Assembly: GCA_013399855.1 (NCBI GenBank)
Contig: VXAY01000169.1
Span: forward strand, 124,001 to 188,000
DNA length: 64,000 nucleotides
Source: Oxyruncus cristatus
Taxonomy: Eukaryota > Chordata > Aves > Passeriformes > Cotingidae
Direction: 5' to 3'
Under the pieces are notes generated by a model. It did no database searches. It was not told the origin of the DNA and saw only the letters and a list, made by a program, of their open reading frames with translations. Below are positions 47,543 to 59,170 of the stretch, one piece after another. The stretch's first letter is position 1; every line of letters starts with the position of its first letter. A program made the position numbers and the translations under genes.

Positions 47543-50500
47543 AAATACAATTAGTGTCTGCCCAAGTTCCCTTCCCAGGGGGACGGGCCAGGCTGTGGCA
47601 CAGAGGGAGAGGAGGGGGGCAAGTGTTTGAAACTTTAGGAGAGTTTACGTTTTCTTGTTGTCTCCCTTATAATCCTCACTCTTCAAATAGAGAAATGTTA
47701 ATCCAGATCATTAAGGGAACATGGTGGCCAGCTGAGCAGGCCTTAAGGTTTGCTCTGGGGTTAGCCCTGAAGTGTCTTCTCGAAAATTTCTCACCTGAGA
47801 CTATACAGCTTAATTACAATTCAATCAGCGCTCATCAGGGATTTACTGGTACCTTCCTGTGAGCCTGGTGAGGTTCCAGGACATCACCTGTCCTGTTGTA
47901 ACAACCCTCTGGAGTTGCTACACCTCCCAGATGTAGTTTGGGGAGCTGGGACATGGGCCAGGGTTTCTCCTACCTGTGCCAAGCTGAACCCTGTGAGCAC
48001 TCAGCACTTGCAGCTCCTCCAGGCTCCATGGCTCAGGTCCCTTGGTTGCACCCCAAAGCCCTGCAGCACCCTGTGAGGCCAAGACAGCTTTTGGGGAATT
48101 CTTTGGTGGCATTCCTGTCAAGGAGGGTGTTCCACTGCTCTGCTGCTGTGTGTGCACCTTGCTGCAGCCTGGGATGGAGTAAGGAATTGTGTCCCTGTCC
48201 CGAGTGCTGAGTGCTGCTCTGGGCCATGCAGGAAAGCCGGGGAACGTGCCAGGCTGACACCTGTGCTGGAGGAGCAGGTGAGCTGGAGGGAGGTGAATTA
48301 CACAGAACAAATGCAGATCGGAATCTGCACTATGTACTTGCTGCTGTGGAAATGCCAGGGAAGTTTTGACTGTAGTCATTTTGCTGGGAGTATTTCTTGT
48401 CTCCATCCCATGGAGCCAGATACAGCTGCCACTCTGACTCAAGCTGCATCAGGCTCAGAGGAAGAGAAAAATAATACAGTAAGTAGCACAGACTTCTCCC
48501 ATGCAGTGTGGTGGCTCAGGTGTGAGATCCTGATGCACGGCTCTCATTTAAGTTATCTTGCTTTTCTGTTTCCAAGGTGCACGACGATGGAAAACCCAAG
48601 TCTTGACCGTTTTAAGGCACTAGCCAGGGTAACTTTGGAGACAAGTAGTTGGATGAGATGAACTTTTTTTGCTGATGGCTTTCTCTTTTTTGCTTAAATA
48701 TGTATTTATGAGAAGTTATTTAAAGGTTTTGGGTATGGAGAAAAGCCAGAGTGAGATGTGAGGAAACTGGGGGGATGATAGATGTGCTATGCAACACAGC
48801 CACGTGCCTTGCCAAACAGCTATTGCTGTGTGTGCTGGGTGTCTAGGCATGCAAAACCAGCCAGGCAGAGTTCCCATTTTGCTCTGGATAAAACTGGGAT
48901 GCCCTGCATTTAACCCATGCCTGGGATCTTCTGTTAACTCTTCTGTTAACTTTTAAGTTATGGTATTATATATTTTTTTTTTTAAAGCCTTACTGAAACT
49001 TGTACTATTCCTGCTGTTTTGTAGTGTCTCTGGGATTTCTCTCTGCCTTTCCTTCTCTGAGATTCAGGAGTCCCTCACCCTACATATAAATATCTGTGTA
49101 CCATTTGGTCCCAGCTAATCACTGATGGTAACTTTATTTGCATCTCTATGGCAAGTTCTGGCTCTTGAGTTTGAAGTGGGTCACTGGAAGGGCCCATGAA
49201 TGTGCCATCTTGTAAATCTGTTGTAGCCTGTTTTGTGTAGATTGGAACAAAGCTTGGGCTTGGAGATGAAAAATAAAACAACCCTGTCCTGTCTTCAGGG
49301 AGGTAGCAAAAGATTGACCCACTAAGCCAACCCCCATCAGGGAACTACTGCTCTTTCTGTTAGATGATAATTTTCATGCCACTGTCCAAAAATGCAAAAG
49401 GAGAAATGGGTCGTGTTGTGATCATGGGAGAGTTTTAAGATCGAAATAGAAGGTGAACTCAAAACCATACAAAGAAAATGTTTTTGTCTAATTGTTTTGC
49501 ATTTCCATAATGCTTAGTAGGATAAAACAGTCTTCTCTTTCTCCTTTATTTTTCAATCATGATTAGACTTTAATGTTGTTAAAGCTTATAAGTGAGTTTG
49601 AGGCACTGTCTTGTTGAAGAGAAGATGGAGCTGAAATTTTCAGTGAGGCATTGGACAGGGTTTTTAATGTGTCTGTCATTATATGTTAACCTCTGAACTG
49701 GGACACGACGTCTGTTTTATGGCTGACAACAATTTAAAAGTATACATCTTGACGTGGTGGATAAAGGAAGAAGGGGGAGTGGAGAAGAAAAGAAGAATTA
49801 ATGATGTTAGCAAATATTAGTCCCTGTATTTCCATTTTGCTCCGAAAGCGGTTGTCAGGCTTTGAGGCTGCCTGGAGCAGCATTGCCAGTGACAGGCAGC
49901 CGGGACGAGATTGTCCCTCGAATCGAGCCCGGCTTTTATTGACACACACAGTGCTCCGAGGCAGGGACGGGGCCGCTCTGCTGTCTGTTCCGGGACGAGC
50001 GCGGCTTTTCTCCTGGCATTCCTGGTGACATTTGAGAAGGATAGCTGTGGGCTTAGTGGAGTTCCCTGCGCTGGTCCGTGAGCGCATCGGGAGTCAGGGG
50101 AGTTGAAAGTGTCTCTGGAGGAGTACGGATGCTGCATACAGAGTCACGGATCTGTCCCTGATTTATGCCGGCTCTGGTCAGCCAGACCCGCCCACCGAAG
50201 TTAACTGTCAGGAATAACAGTGACTTGGACATGAGCCTTAATTGTACACGAGCCACAAAGAATCAGCAGGCAGGAATTAGGGGAAAGCATGAGAAATTCC
50301 ACGTACCATTCCATATACCTGTTTAAGGCATCTCACACTTTTTATCATCTCTTCCGGAATCTTTTATGTGCCCTGGCCTGTGCTTTGGCACGGAAGTGCA
50401 GTCCTGCAAGGTTTCTTCGTGTGCTGTCACAAATTCCTCTTTGTTCCCACAGTTTTTAACTGGCAGTTTAAGAGCAACCCCCTTACGCTTGTGGAGCCCG

Positions 50501-51659
50501 CAGCAATTGTGCCTTTGCTACAGGATCTCTCTTGCGTGGTCTAACTGTGCTGTCACCTCTGTCGGATTCGGCTTGGAAATTATGGGAGCCCGGGATCATG
50601 TTATTCCTTAACTGTCATAAGTTACATGTGTATCTGCAGTGCTTCTGGAGAGCACTGCCAGCAGTGAAAGAAATGGAGCTGGCTTAATTGAGAGCCACAT
50701 AGTTAATTATCAGTGCCTTTTTAACGGAGGAGAGAGGAAATTTGCAGTGTCAGTTTTTAATTTCATTGTGGTGGGCAGGGTAATGTGACTTTAAACTCAC
50801 CAGTCATTGTCTGTTATAGGTAGCATTGGGTTTATCCTCCCAGCCCCAGAAGCCCTTTTTTTGCTGTAGAAATGTCAAGAGATTTAAGAAGGAAAAGGGC
50901 ATCTCTGCATTGCTGATCCCTTCAGCCAGGATGGGCAACAATTTAAAAACATGGGTTGCTGTCAGCACAGTGGCTGTGACGTGGTTTGGAAGGAGCAACT
51001 GCTGCTGTCCCACCTTTTGTGTCCCTGCGTTTGGTTCATCGTGCTTGGGTGTGGCTGGGTGGCACAGATTTTGGAATGAGCTCATGGGTAGGTGGGTTGT
51101 CAAGGGCAGCTTGAAAGAAACAAGTTTGTATCCTCATGGCAGCAGAATTAACATTTTTGGGAAGAAGCATTCCTCATAGCCTGGGCAGATTCCGCTGGGG
51201 AACTGCAGTGGGGATGAGTGGTGGAGCCATGATGCTTCATCCCTGGCTTTGCAGAGCAGGGGCACAGGTTAAATCCTGGGAAAACAGCTGAATCTTTTCC
51301 TGGACATCCTTCCTGAACTTGTTCTATGCATAAAGGACCCTGATGGAATAAGCTTGGTTCAACATTCATAAACTGAATATCGAGTTCCCTATTTCTGTGT
51401 GAAAGAGATGAGATAAAAGCTACTGGACAAGGTAACTTGTATATGGGTTAAAAGCCGGAGAAGTTTTTGCCTGAGCATTTTTGGGGAAGTCTTTATCGCT
51501 AAGTTTCCCGATGACCTTATGTGTACTCAGTCAACGTGATTAATCTTTGGTAGAAATGCATTCGTTGTGCAAAGAAGGTGAACTTAATCCCAGAAACCTT
51601 CTCCCCGCCCCCCCCAACAATTTCTGTCTCTAGAAAGGTGAAATGTATTTTTTCAAATG

Positions 51660-51705
51660 TTTTTTTTCGGACTTGGGGAAAAAAAAAACAACAACCAAAA
51701 ACCGG
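51660..51705. repeat. T-run/A-run simple sequence
   Basis: A run of eight T (51660-51667), an 11-base spacer, a run of ten A (51679-51688) and then CAACAACCAAAAACC. It resembles the structures at 42161, 46634 and 52163. Confidence 0.7.
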
Positions 51706-52162
51706 AGTAGGAAGACGTAAACGAATACAGATGAAAATTTTTTTTTGCAGTTTCTGATGCTGGTTGAATGCCCACCATCCCTCAGAATCAAACAGGATAG
51801 TTGTGAGCAGAGCATTACTGTATAGGAATAACTCTTGCATGCACTTGCAGATGATCTGAAATTAATTTTCATTATAAGTGGTGTGGAAATAATTGATGGA
51901 CAGTAAGGTTCTCTGCTAAATAATTTTTTAAGAGGGGCACTGCACTGTAAGAGACTCTGAAGCCCTTTCTCTTCAGGAACTTCGTGTCACCTTCTACTCT
52001 AAATTAGAAAAAGCCTAAATGCAATAGAATAGTTTTCAAAGCCAATTTCCGTTCCATTTTTCCTTTTAAACAAGTATGTCTGTGATATCTGCAAACCCAA
52101 AGCAGTAAACAAATTTAAAACAAAAGCAACCTAGGCAGCAGGAAGAAAGATATATAAGTGTA

Positions 52163-52214
52163 GGGTTTTTTTTGAAAAAAAAAAATCCAAAACAAACAAA
52201 CAAAAAAAACCCCC
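52163..52214. repeat. Perfect 11-bp inverted repeat of simple sequence
   Basis: GGGTTTTTTTT (52163-52173) and AAAAAAAACCC (52202-52212) are exact reverse complements, separated by an A-run and CAAAC repeats. Confidence 0.85.
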
Positions 52215-52271
52215 ACCATATTTCCAGGTAGAATTCTGATGAGGCAATAACATTTTTTGGTGTAATCAAGT

Positions 52272-52702
52272 TGATTAGAGGGATGGAGCATCTCTCCTGT
52301 AAGGAGAGAATTGGGATTGTTCAGCCTGGACAAGAGAAGGCTTCGAGGTCACCTCATTGCAGCCTTCCAATACCTGAAGGGAGCCTCCAAGAGAGATGGA
52401 GAGAGACTGTTTACAAGAGCATGGGGTGACAGGACAAGGAGGAATGGCTTAAACTGACATGTTTAGATTAGGTGTTAGATATTAGGAAGAAATTCTTCCC
52501 TGTGAGGGTGGGGAGGCCCTGGCACAGGTTGCCCAGAGAAGCTGTGGCTGCCCCATCCTTAAAGTGTTCAAGGTCAGGTTCGATGGGACTTGAAGCAACA
52601 TGGTCTTGTGGAAGGTGTCTCTGCCCATGCCAGGGGGTTGGAATGTGGTCAGCTTTAATGTCCCTTGCAACCCAGACCATTCCAAGATTCTCTGATTCGA
52701 TG
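52272..52702 (+). repeat. CR1 retroposon, 3' fragment
   Basis: Blocks in order are 'ttagagggatggagcatctc', 'gggattgttcagcctggaca', 'cattgcagccttccaatacc', GAGGGTGGGGAGGCCCTGG and 'ggtgtctctgcccatgccag', with the terminus 'ccattccaagattctctg'. About 430 bases, sense to ACBD6, in intron 3 some 840 bases before exon 4. Confidence 0.93.
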
Positions 52703-53545
52703 TATTGCAGCTACAGAGAGACTGCAGCTTTGCTCCTGATTTTATTCACCATGGCTGTGACAGTCTCTCACCACAGAATGCCACAGAACTCTATGCTGAC
52801 AACAGCAAGTTGCAGTTAATGGGCTGATTTTATAAGGAATTACTGCTGCAAGTTGCAAACCAGTTTGGACTGCTTACCTGAGAACCAAAATACCTGATAT
52901 TGTAGAAGGGTTGGGGTTTCTGGTGCCCTGCACCCCCTAATTGGGTCAGGCTTTCAGACAGCAGGCACTGACAGTCTGGCATCAGTGCAAAGCCAGGCAA
53001 TGGAAGATCCCAAGCTGCAGGATGGTTTTTTGTAAAAGGTAGGCCTGGGCCTCCATATCGATCAATCATTATTCTAATTGTTCATTTCTATTATGGTGGG
53101 AATCATTCAGAATCCTAGAGTTCCTGGGAGTAAATCATTTGGAAATGCTACCCATTATAAAATTTAATTTTAAATCTATATTAAATAGATTTATAAAGGC
53201 TAGCTTTGCAATCTAGTAACAGAACATTATGCTGCCTCACAGAGGCTCGGCTTTGGGGTCCTAAGGGGCCGGGAATGCTGTGGAGGAAACGCTGTGGCTT
53301 GTGGTGAGTGGGATGGTGAGGCTGCCAAGCCTCTGGGCCACCTTCACAGGAGCATCGATCCCGTTTGCTGAGAGATCCATCCAGCTGTTCCAGAGGGAGT
53401 GGAGTCATGGGGTACTGTCTGCTGTGAAATGAGGCTTCCAGAGGGCTGATCCCATCTCTGGGGCAGGGGAAGGGGTGGGAAGTGGCAGAAAGCTGGGAAT
53501 GGGGTGGGAGCCAGGATGCTGGACCAATCTTTCTTTTTCTTTCAG

Positions 53546-53628
53546 ACAACAGAGAAGAGGGCAAAGGAAAGCAAAACTGTGTTTGGAGGCCCAGTCGTCA
53601 GCTCATTATATCAAGAAGAAACAATCAG
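53546..53628 (+). CDS. ACBD6: ACBD6 coding exon 4 (linker)
   Basis: Encodes residues 116-142 plus two bases of Arg143. The first part (TTEKRAKESKTV) is a charged linker that differs clearly from human. The second part (FGGPVVSSLYQEETI) is almost identical to human, where it leads into the ankyrin region. The acceptor, a long pyrimidine tract ending tttcag, and the donor gtgatt give exit phase 2, matching the next exon. The donor is weak at +3 to +6, but the reading frame and homology decide it. Confidence 0.94.
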
Positions 53629-56581
53629 GTGATTATCTATTCTGGAATTCAGTTGAAAACAGTATTTTTCTAATGTCATTTTGCTAAGCTTCTTTTTTTA
53701 ATATTGCACAAGTGTGGTGGCGACTACAACAGGATAATAAATGACAGGAAAGAACTTTTCAGGTCCATAATCATTTAAATCAATATCTGCCTGTATCACT
53801 GCCAGGTAGTAACCTTTCCCTAGCACAAGATGTGGGGGAAGGGCAAGGCTTCCCATTTTTCAGTTATATGGCTAAAAAAAAGGTAATATTGGGTATTTTT
53901 AATAGAAAACTATTCGGACACTACCTTTTCCAAATAGTTATTTCTTTACCAATACATTCATTAGGGATTGTTCAGTGAAGGTTTTAGTGCTGGACGATGT
54001 TTGCCTTCAGGGAGAGTTTGTACCTTATATCAAATTAATTTTTTTTTTTCTGGCCCCTGCAGCTAGCAAAGCAGAAATGCATTTACTGAACTAGAGTGGC
54101 TGCTGTTTAAAACTGTCAAGGTGCAAGTAGTAAGTGACATAAGCTACTGAATAAGGACAGCTGGATGTTTTGGGGTTGGTTTGGTTTTTTACTGTTCCAG
54201 TCAGAGAAGAATGAATTTTTGAGCAGTGTTTACTGTCATGTTGCAGTCACCCATTTACGTGTACGTGACCCCATTTTTTATTGAATGTCTTGCATCATTT
54301 CGGTCCCAGGAAATTAAAATTTAAACACTGATTTCTCTACACACAGCCTCCCAAGCTTGATGAGAATTTTCCCAAAGGGTTAAAACTCAACACAGCATTT
54401 TTTTGACTTGTTGTCACAAACTAGTCTTGAGCAGGTGGTTAAAACCCTTTGCAAGGAGCTCAGGTAGGAATGGATACAGCTGTTGCAAGCAAATAGGGTG
54501 GCAGTTTTGTGCTTGGCAGCAACACAGGCATTTCCCTCGGGATTGCAATCCACTTTATAGCGAAGTGGAGCAGTTGGCCAGGATTAGCCTTCTTCCCTCG
54601 CATGGGCAGCCAACACGTCTTTAACTTGCCCCTGGACCTTGACCAGAGGTGGTCAAATGTGACCTTGGTTTAGCATAGTGTTTGGGGAATGGCACTTCTG
54701 GCAGCCACCAGCTCCTTTTTCTTTCATGCTCTGTCAATGCAGGTCTCAGCCACCTCCTTGATCTCATAGTTTGACCTTGTAGTTTAAATCCTGTTCAAGC
54801 TCTGCTTTTAGCAGTGGAACGTATCCCTACAGCACTGTCAGTCTTGGCTATCCCAGGTACTACCTGTGTCCTTTCCTGGGTATGAAGTACAGCACTCTAT
54901 TTGGCTTGACCAGCCTAAATGTTGCCAAATGTTTGGTTTTATTTCCGTGAGAACATGGCTCGTGCAGGACTTTGAGATAAGTACAGTTCCAAATACTCAT
55001 TTTTTTCCAAAGATGCCATGAGGAATATGTGTGCTGTGTGTTTAGCATAGCACAGCTGTGGTCCATGCAAATGAGGCTTGGAGACAGATGTTGTCTCTGA
55101 CACATCAATGAAGTGTCCTGAGTGGAAACTCGTGTGGTCCATTGGCACAGCTTGGCTTGCAGGCATCCGTGTCTTCCTTGCAAGATGGGAATGAGCAAGT
55201 GTCAGCACCATTTCACCCACACAGAGTTGTACAGCTTCAGATTTCTCAGTACTTCTGTCTACAGTTCATTCTCTTGCTGGAACAGGAAGTAAACATGTGA
55301 GTATAGGCACATCTCTAATGTGATAATTATAACAATAAAAACATAGCCCTACACAAAATTGCCCTGATACCAAACCTGCAGGCAGAGGAACCAAAGAGGA
55401 GCGGCTCTAGACATTCAGCTTGGTGTCAAAATTTGTCTACAGCGTGAATGGGTTTGATAGTTGTACCACTCACCTGAGAAGGGTGACTTCTGTGAGGCTG
55501 TCAGGGATTACTTACAAGAGCATAAGGTTAGCATTCAGTAATGCTTCATAAAATAGAATGTAGTCTTAAAAAATAAGGCATTTGCTGTAGAGGAAAAACA
55601 TGCAAATGTCTAAAGAGAAATAAAACTGAGTAGCTTGAGCCAGCATAAACTTTAACACTTTGATTATTACAGGTAAGTCCCGTGCTGTAAGTCCAGTGTG
55701 TGCATTTGTGCTGCCTCAAAACCAACTACCTGAGAAAAGAGACTTTGATGCAGATTGTTTATTGACTTGGTTTTCTGTGGTGGGTTGCCTGAAGTTTTAC
55801 AACAAGCTTGCAAAAACTGGGATATAAATCAAGCCACTTTATTCTGTTTTCTGGGGCTGTTGATAGGACAAATATTTCCTTGTTACAGGATCATGTTAAG
55901 GAAGCCCAGAATAAGCAAAAAAAGCCCCTTTTTTGTGTACTAAAAAGTAAAACTGGAGTCCTCATCAGCCCTGAGCTCTGACAGAGTGCTGAAAGCAATT
56001 TCTCAGCAGGCATTACTCTGCCAAACACAGCCTTCCATATGCCCTTTAGGATTCTGCTGATGCAAAGGCAGGAAAAGGCTGCTGATTTATCTGGAGCATC
56101 GTCACAACCTCACCTTGCACCAGGAGATAGACAAGGATGCAAGTGCAGAGTTTTGCCGGTTCACCTAAGTAGGACCACTTGTTTTTTTCTTTACCAGAGG
56201 TATGTGAACAGTTCATCAGACAGTTGACATCCTCCAAGCTGCTGCTGCGTAATAAATAGGATTTTGTTTAAATAGAATAAACCACCAGTTTGCCACCAGC
56301 AGTAGCTACCAACAAAGCAGCAGTGCTGTTGCTTTCAAACTGTGTGTCTAAAATTATGCATAAACAATGCTTACCTTCTTCTTATGGAATGGAATGCTTG
56401 GGTTTTAGGATGCAGAGCCATAAATGCTGGACAAAGTGGAGTTCCCATACCCTGCCCCGAAGTGGATCAGCAGTAGGAGGAACTCGGTGCCAGGGCTGAT
56501 TTTTGCCTTATCGCTAATTATCCCAAATGTTTCTAATTGAGAACAAGATAGAAAAATGGCCAGTCTGACTCACAGAAGTAC

Positions 56582-56681
56582 ATTGCACTGATTCCAAATA
56601 AATTCAAGAGCATCCATAGAAACAGGTTATACCGATCTAATTAAATCAATTTAGAAAGAGATTCGGTTAAATCAGTGCAAT
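56582..56681. repeat. Old inverted-repeat element (possible DNA-transposon relic)
   Basis: ATTGCACTGATT (56582-56593) is an exact reverse complement of AATCAGTGCAAT (56670-56681). Inside lies a second imperfect palindrome: ACCGATCT (56631) against AGATTCGGT (56659), with TCTAATT and TTTAGA nearer the centre (56636-56655). Nested palindromes of this sort are typical of short non-autonomous DNA elements. I cannot assign a family. Confidence 0.55.
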
Positions 56682-58979
56682 TTGTGTGTTCATAGATCAA
56701 TCCTCAAATCAGGAGAAGGTCTCTTGAGCTAATGAGGCGTAGCAGTTATTTACTTTGGGGTGCTGGGCACTGGTCATCAATTAGGAGTCATTAATAAACC
56801 CTGGCAATAAAGAGCTCAAATACCCCCAGTGAGTAATGGGGAGCAGTTGCAGGATGTATTAGCATAGTGCTCTGCCTCTGGGCTTCTCTGCAAATCACTT
56901 ATCTCCCCTCGGGCATTACATGAAAACCCTGTGTGCTGGTGACTGATGATGGGACTTGGAGGTTCCCCCTGGAAGGAAAGATTTAGAAATTATCTGTGCT
57001 TTCAGGCTGCATATAGTGGTGGTTTGTTTCTTTCTTTTTTTACTGCTACATAAAGCCTTATGTCTCTTTTCTGGTGCTGTATTACCAGAACAAAGCCATA
57101 GTAGTGGAGCTCTTTCATGATCAAATCGCTATAATTAGGGTTTCACGAACCTGGGAAATGAGCAGTGAGCTGAGGTTGACTGATGTGTTACCAGTATAAA
57201 TCTCATCCAAGACACAAACTGAGAGAGATGCCAAAAATACCGTAGCCCTGGAAATTCAGCTTTAAAGTTATTTTTCAGTATTTTTTTTAAGCCAGGGGAA
57301 GGAGGAAGCGGTTTATAAGTGTTTTCAGCAAACGAAAGCATTGACTTGGCAGGTGAAGAATGAGAAATAATTTTGCCAAATGTCCGTGTCCCTTTGCACT
57401 GCCACTGGAGGAGCCCTCCTGCATTCTGCCATGGAAGCCCATGCAGCCTTGGCATGCTGGCATGGGAATGGCATCCACCAGTCGGCAGAGAGGCCTTCCT
57501 GAGCTATGCTTTACTCTTCTGCCATCCAGAGGGATGCTGAAGAAGCCCTTTTCTGGTAGAAGTTCCACTCTTCCCCCTAATGCTTGGGAGCAACCCCAGT
57601 CACGAGTGGGGCTCCGTTTGGGATCGGGACGCGGGGCGGGCACCCCTCGGGTTTGGGACCTGCCTGATGCCGTGTAATCTATCAGAATTGTATTAATCCC
57701 ACTAACGCAGCCGCCATCTGGCCCCGCTGCCGGGCCGGCTCGCGCGAGCCCCGGTGATGGATGGCCCTGGGAATTGATTAGTTGTTGTGCGAGACAAATG
57801 AACTGTTTTGGCAGAAAATACCAGAGGTCGCTGCATGTGGTCAGGCACAAAGGCTGCTGAATTTTAAAGAGCTGCTTCCAACATCCATTGCAAGGATGGT
57901 GCTTCAGAGCAGCGACAGGTTTTGAGAGACGAGCCCAGCGCTCCGGAGCACAGTTGGGGTTTTGTTGTCCACCTCCATGCCCGCTTTTGGGAATGCCAGC
58001 ACTGGAAATAAGCACCAAGCTGCAGGGATGTGAGAGCCGGCGTCCTTGCCGTGTTGGGCTCGTGGTGGTATTGTGCGTGTGGGTGGCTGTGCCACAGATG
58101 TCTGTCGCTCGCGTAAATGCCGGGCTGTGCAATCCCTGTGGAAGAGCTTTCCCGGCTGCGCAGAGCCCAGGCAGCCTGGCGTGCTCAGCCTTGCACAAAA
58201 CACCTGCGGGTACAGGCAGCTGGGGTTTGGGTTTTCTTCAGGTCAGTGTTACTTAGAAATGGATGCTCTCCTGGTGATGTTCAGCGGACGAATCTCTCGG
58301 TGTCAAGATGATTGCCAAGTTTATTGCTTCCCCCCTTTTCGTTGTCCCCGGAGCAGTGACCCTGGGGGCTTTTGCTTTGTTGTGCAAAGGGGGCCTGGGC
58401 TCAGGCCTGCCTCCTCTTTGGGAGAGCTCATCCTTCAGTGGAGGCTCCTATTCGGGGTTTTCACGGCCACCTCCTCTGCGGTGCTGCCGCTGATGTACCC
58501 AAGTGCGCGTGGTGGGTGGGCAGTCGGATGACACATGTCTCGCTATGTCCCGGCGGCTCTCGCAGGACAGCACACAAGTGTGCCAGCAAGTGGGCAACCC
58601 TTCCCTCGGGACGGCCTGCCGGCTCAAAATAAACTTGAGTTATGGATTTATTCAGCTTGTAAAACCTCAGCTGGCATAAATAATTGAGAAAGCAAAGGTT
58701 TGTCTGTGGTGCGTACCTCAGGGACCCGCTCCTGCCTCCCTCCCTCCCACCACCCTTTCTTATGAAAATGATCCCAGTTGCACTGATAGATAATAACAAC
58801 ACCAAGCAATTAAAAGCTATGGGTGGCTGGAGAGAGGAGAAAAGGTTCAGTTAATGAGCTTTTCCTCTTCCTGTGCCCAGGAGAGCCTCAGAAGTGACGA
58901 GGCGATTAAAGCGAAGAGATAATTATAGATTATGTGAAAATGGGTCCCTTGGGGGCCGAGGGCCTTGACATAAACAGAG

Positions 58980-59170
58980 AGTGTTGCGAGTGTCTCTGGG
59001 CTCCCCGCTCGCGTCCTGCCCCGCTCCGCTGCGCTCCCGCTCGCTCGGCAGCGCTGTGCCAACCAGACGGGCAAAGCCACCTGTTAGCGGCACCCGCAGC
59101 GAGTCCACTGGGATATGGCTTGGACCAGCCCCGGGAAAGGGGGCGAGGACGCCCCAAGTAGAACCTGATC
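58980..59170. promoter_or_regulatory. Intronic CpG-rich block
   Basis: CpG-dense sequence ('cccgctcgcgtcctgccccg', 'gcgctcccgctcgctcggca') within otherwise CpG-poor intron 4 of ACBD6. It could be a small CpG island marking an intronic promoter or enhancer. No open frame across it is recognisable. Confidence 0.45.

Larger units (their letters stand above)
36067..53545 (+). other. ACBD6: ACBD6 intron 3
   Basis: A 17.5-kb AT-rich intron. It holds a CR1 scrap at 44567-44614 and a 430-base CR1 at 52272-52702. It also has short tandem duplications (40544-40582 and 41126-41195), T-run/A-run structures (42161, 46634, 51660 and 52163), a 71-base hairpin at 47472-47542 and a TGCTGAGTCAT site at 46825. 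No cryptic exon could be supported among its open frames. Confidence 0.75.

Noticed and set aside
57287..58198. Minus frame of 303 codons in ACBD6 intron 4
   Set aside because: It is GC-rich intron sequence; the product has no recognised motif and mixes unrelated compositions. I could not support it as a gene, though a protein search would settle it.
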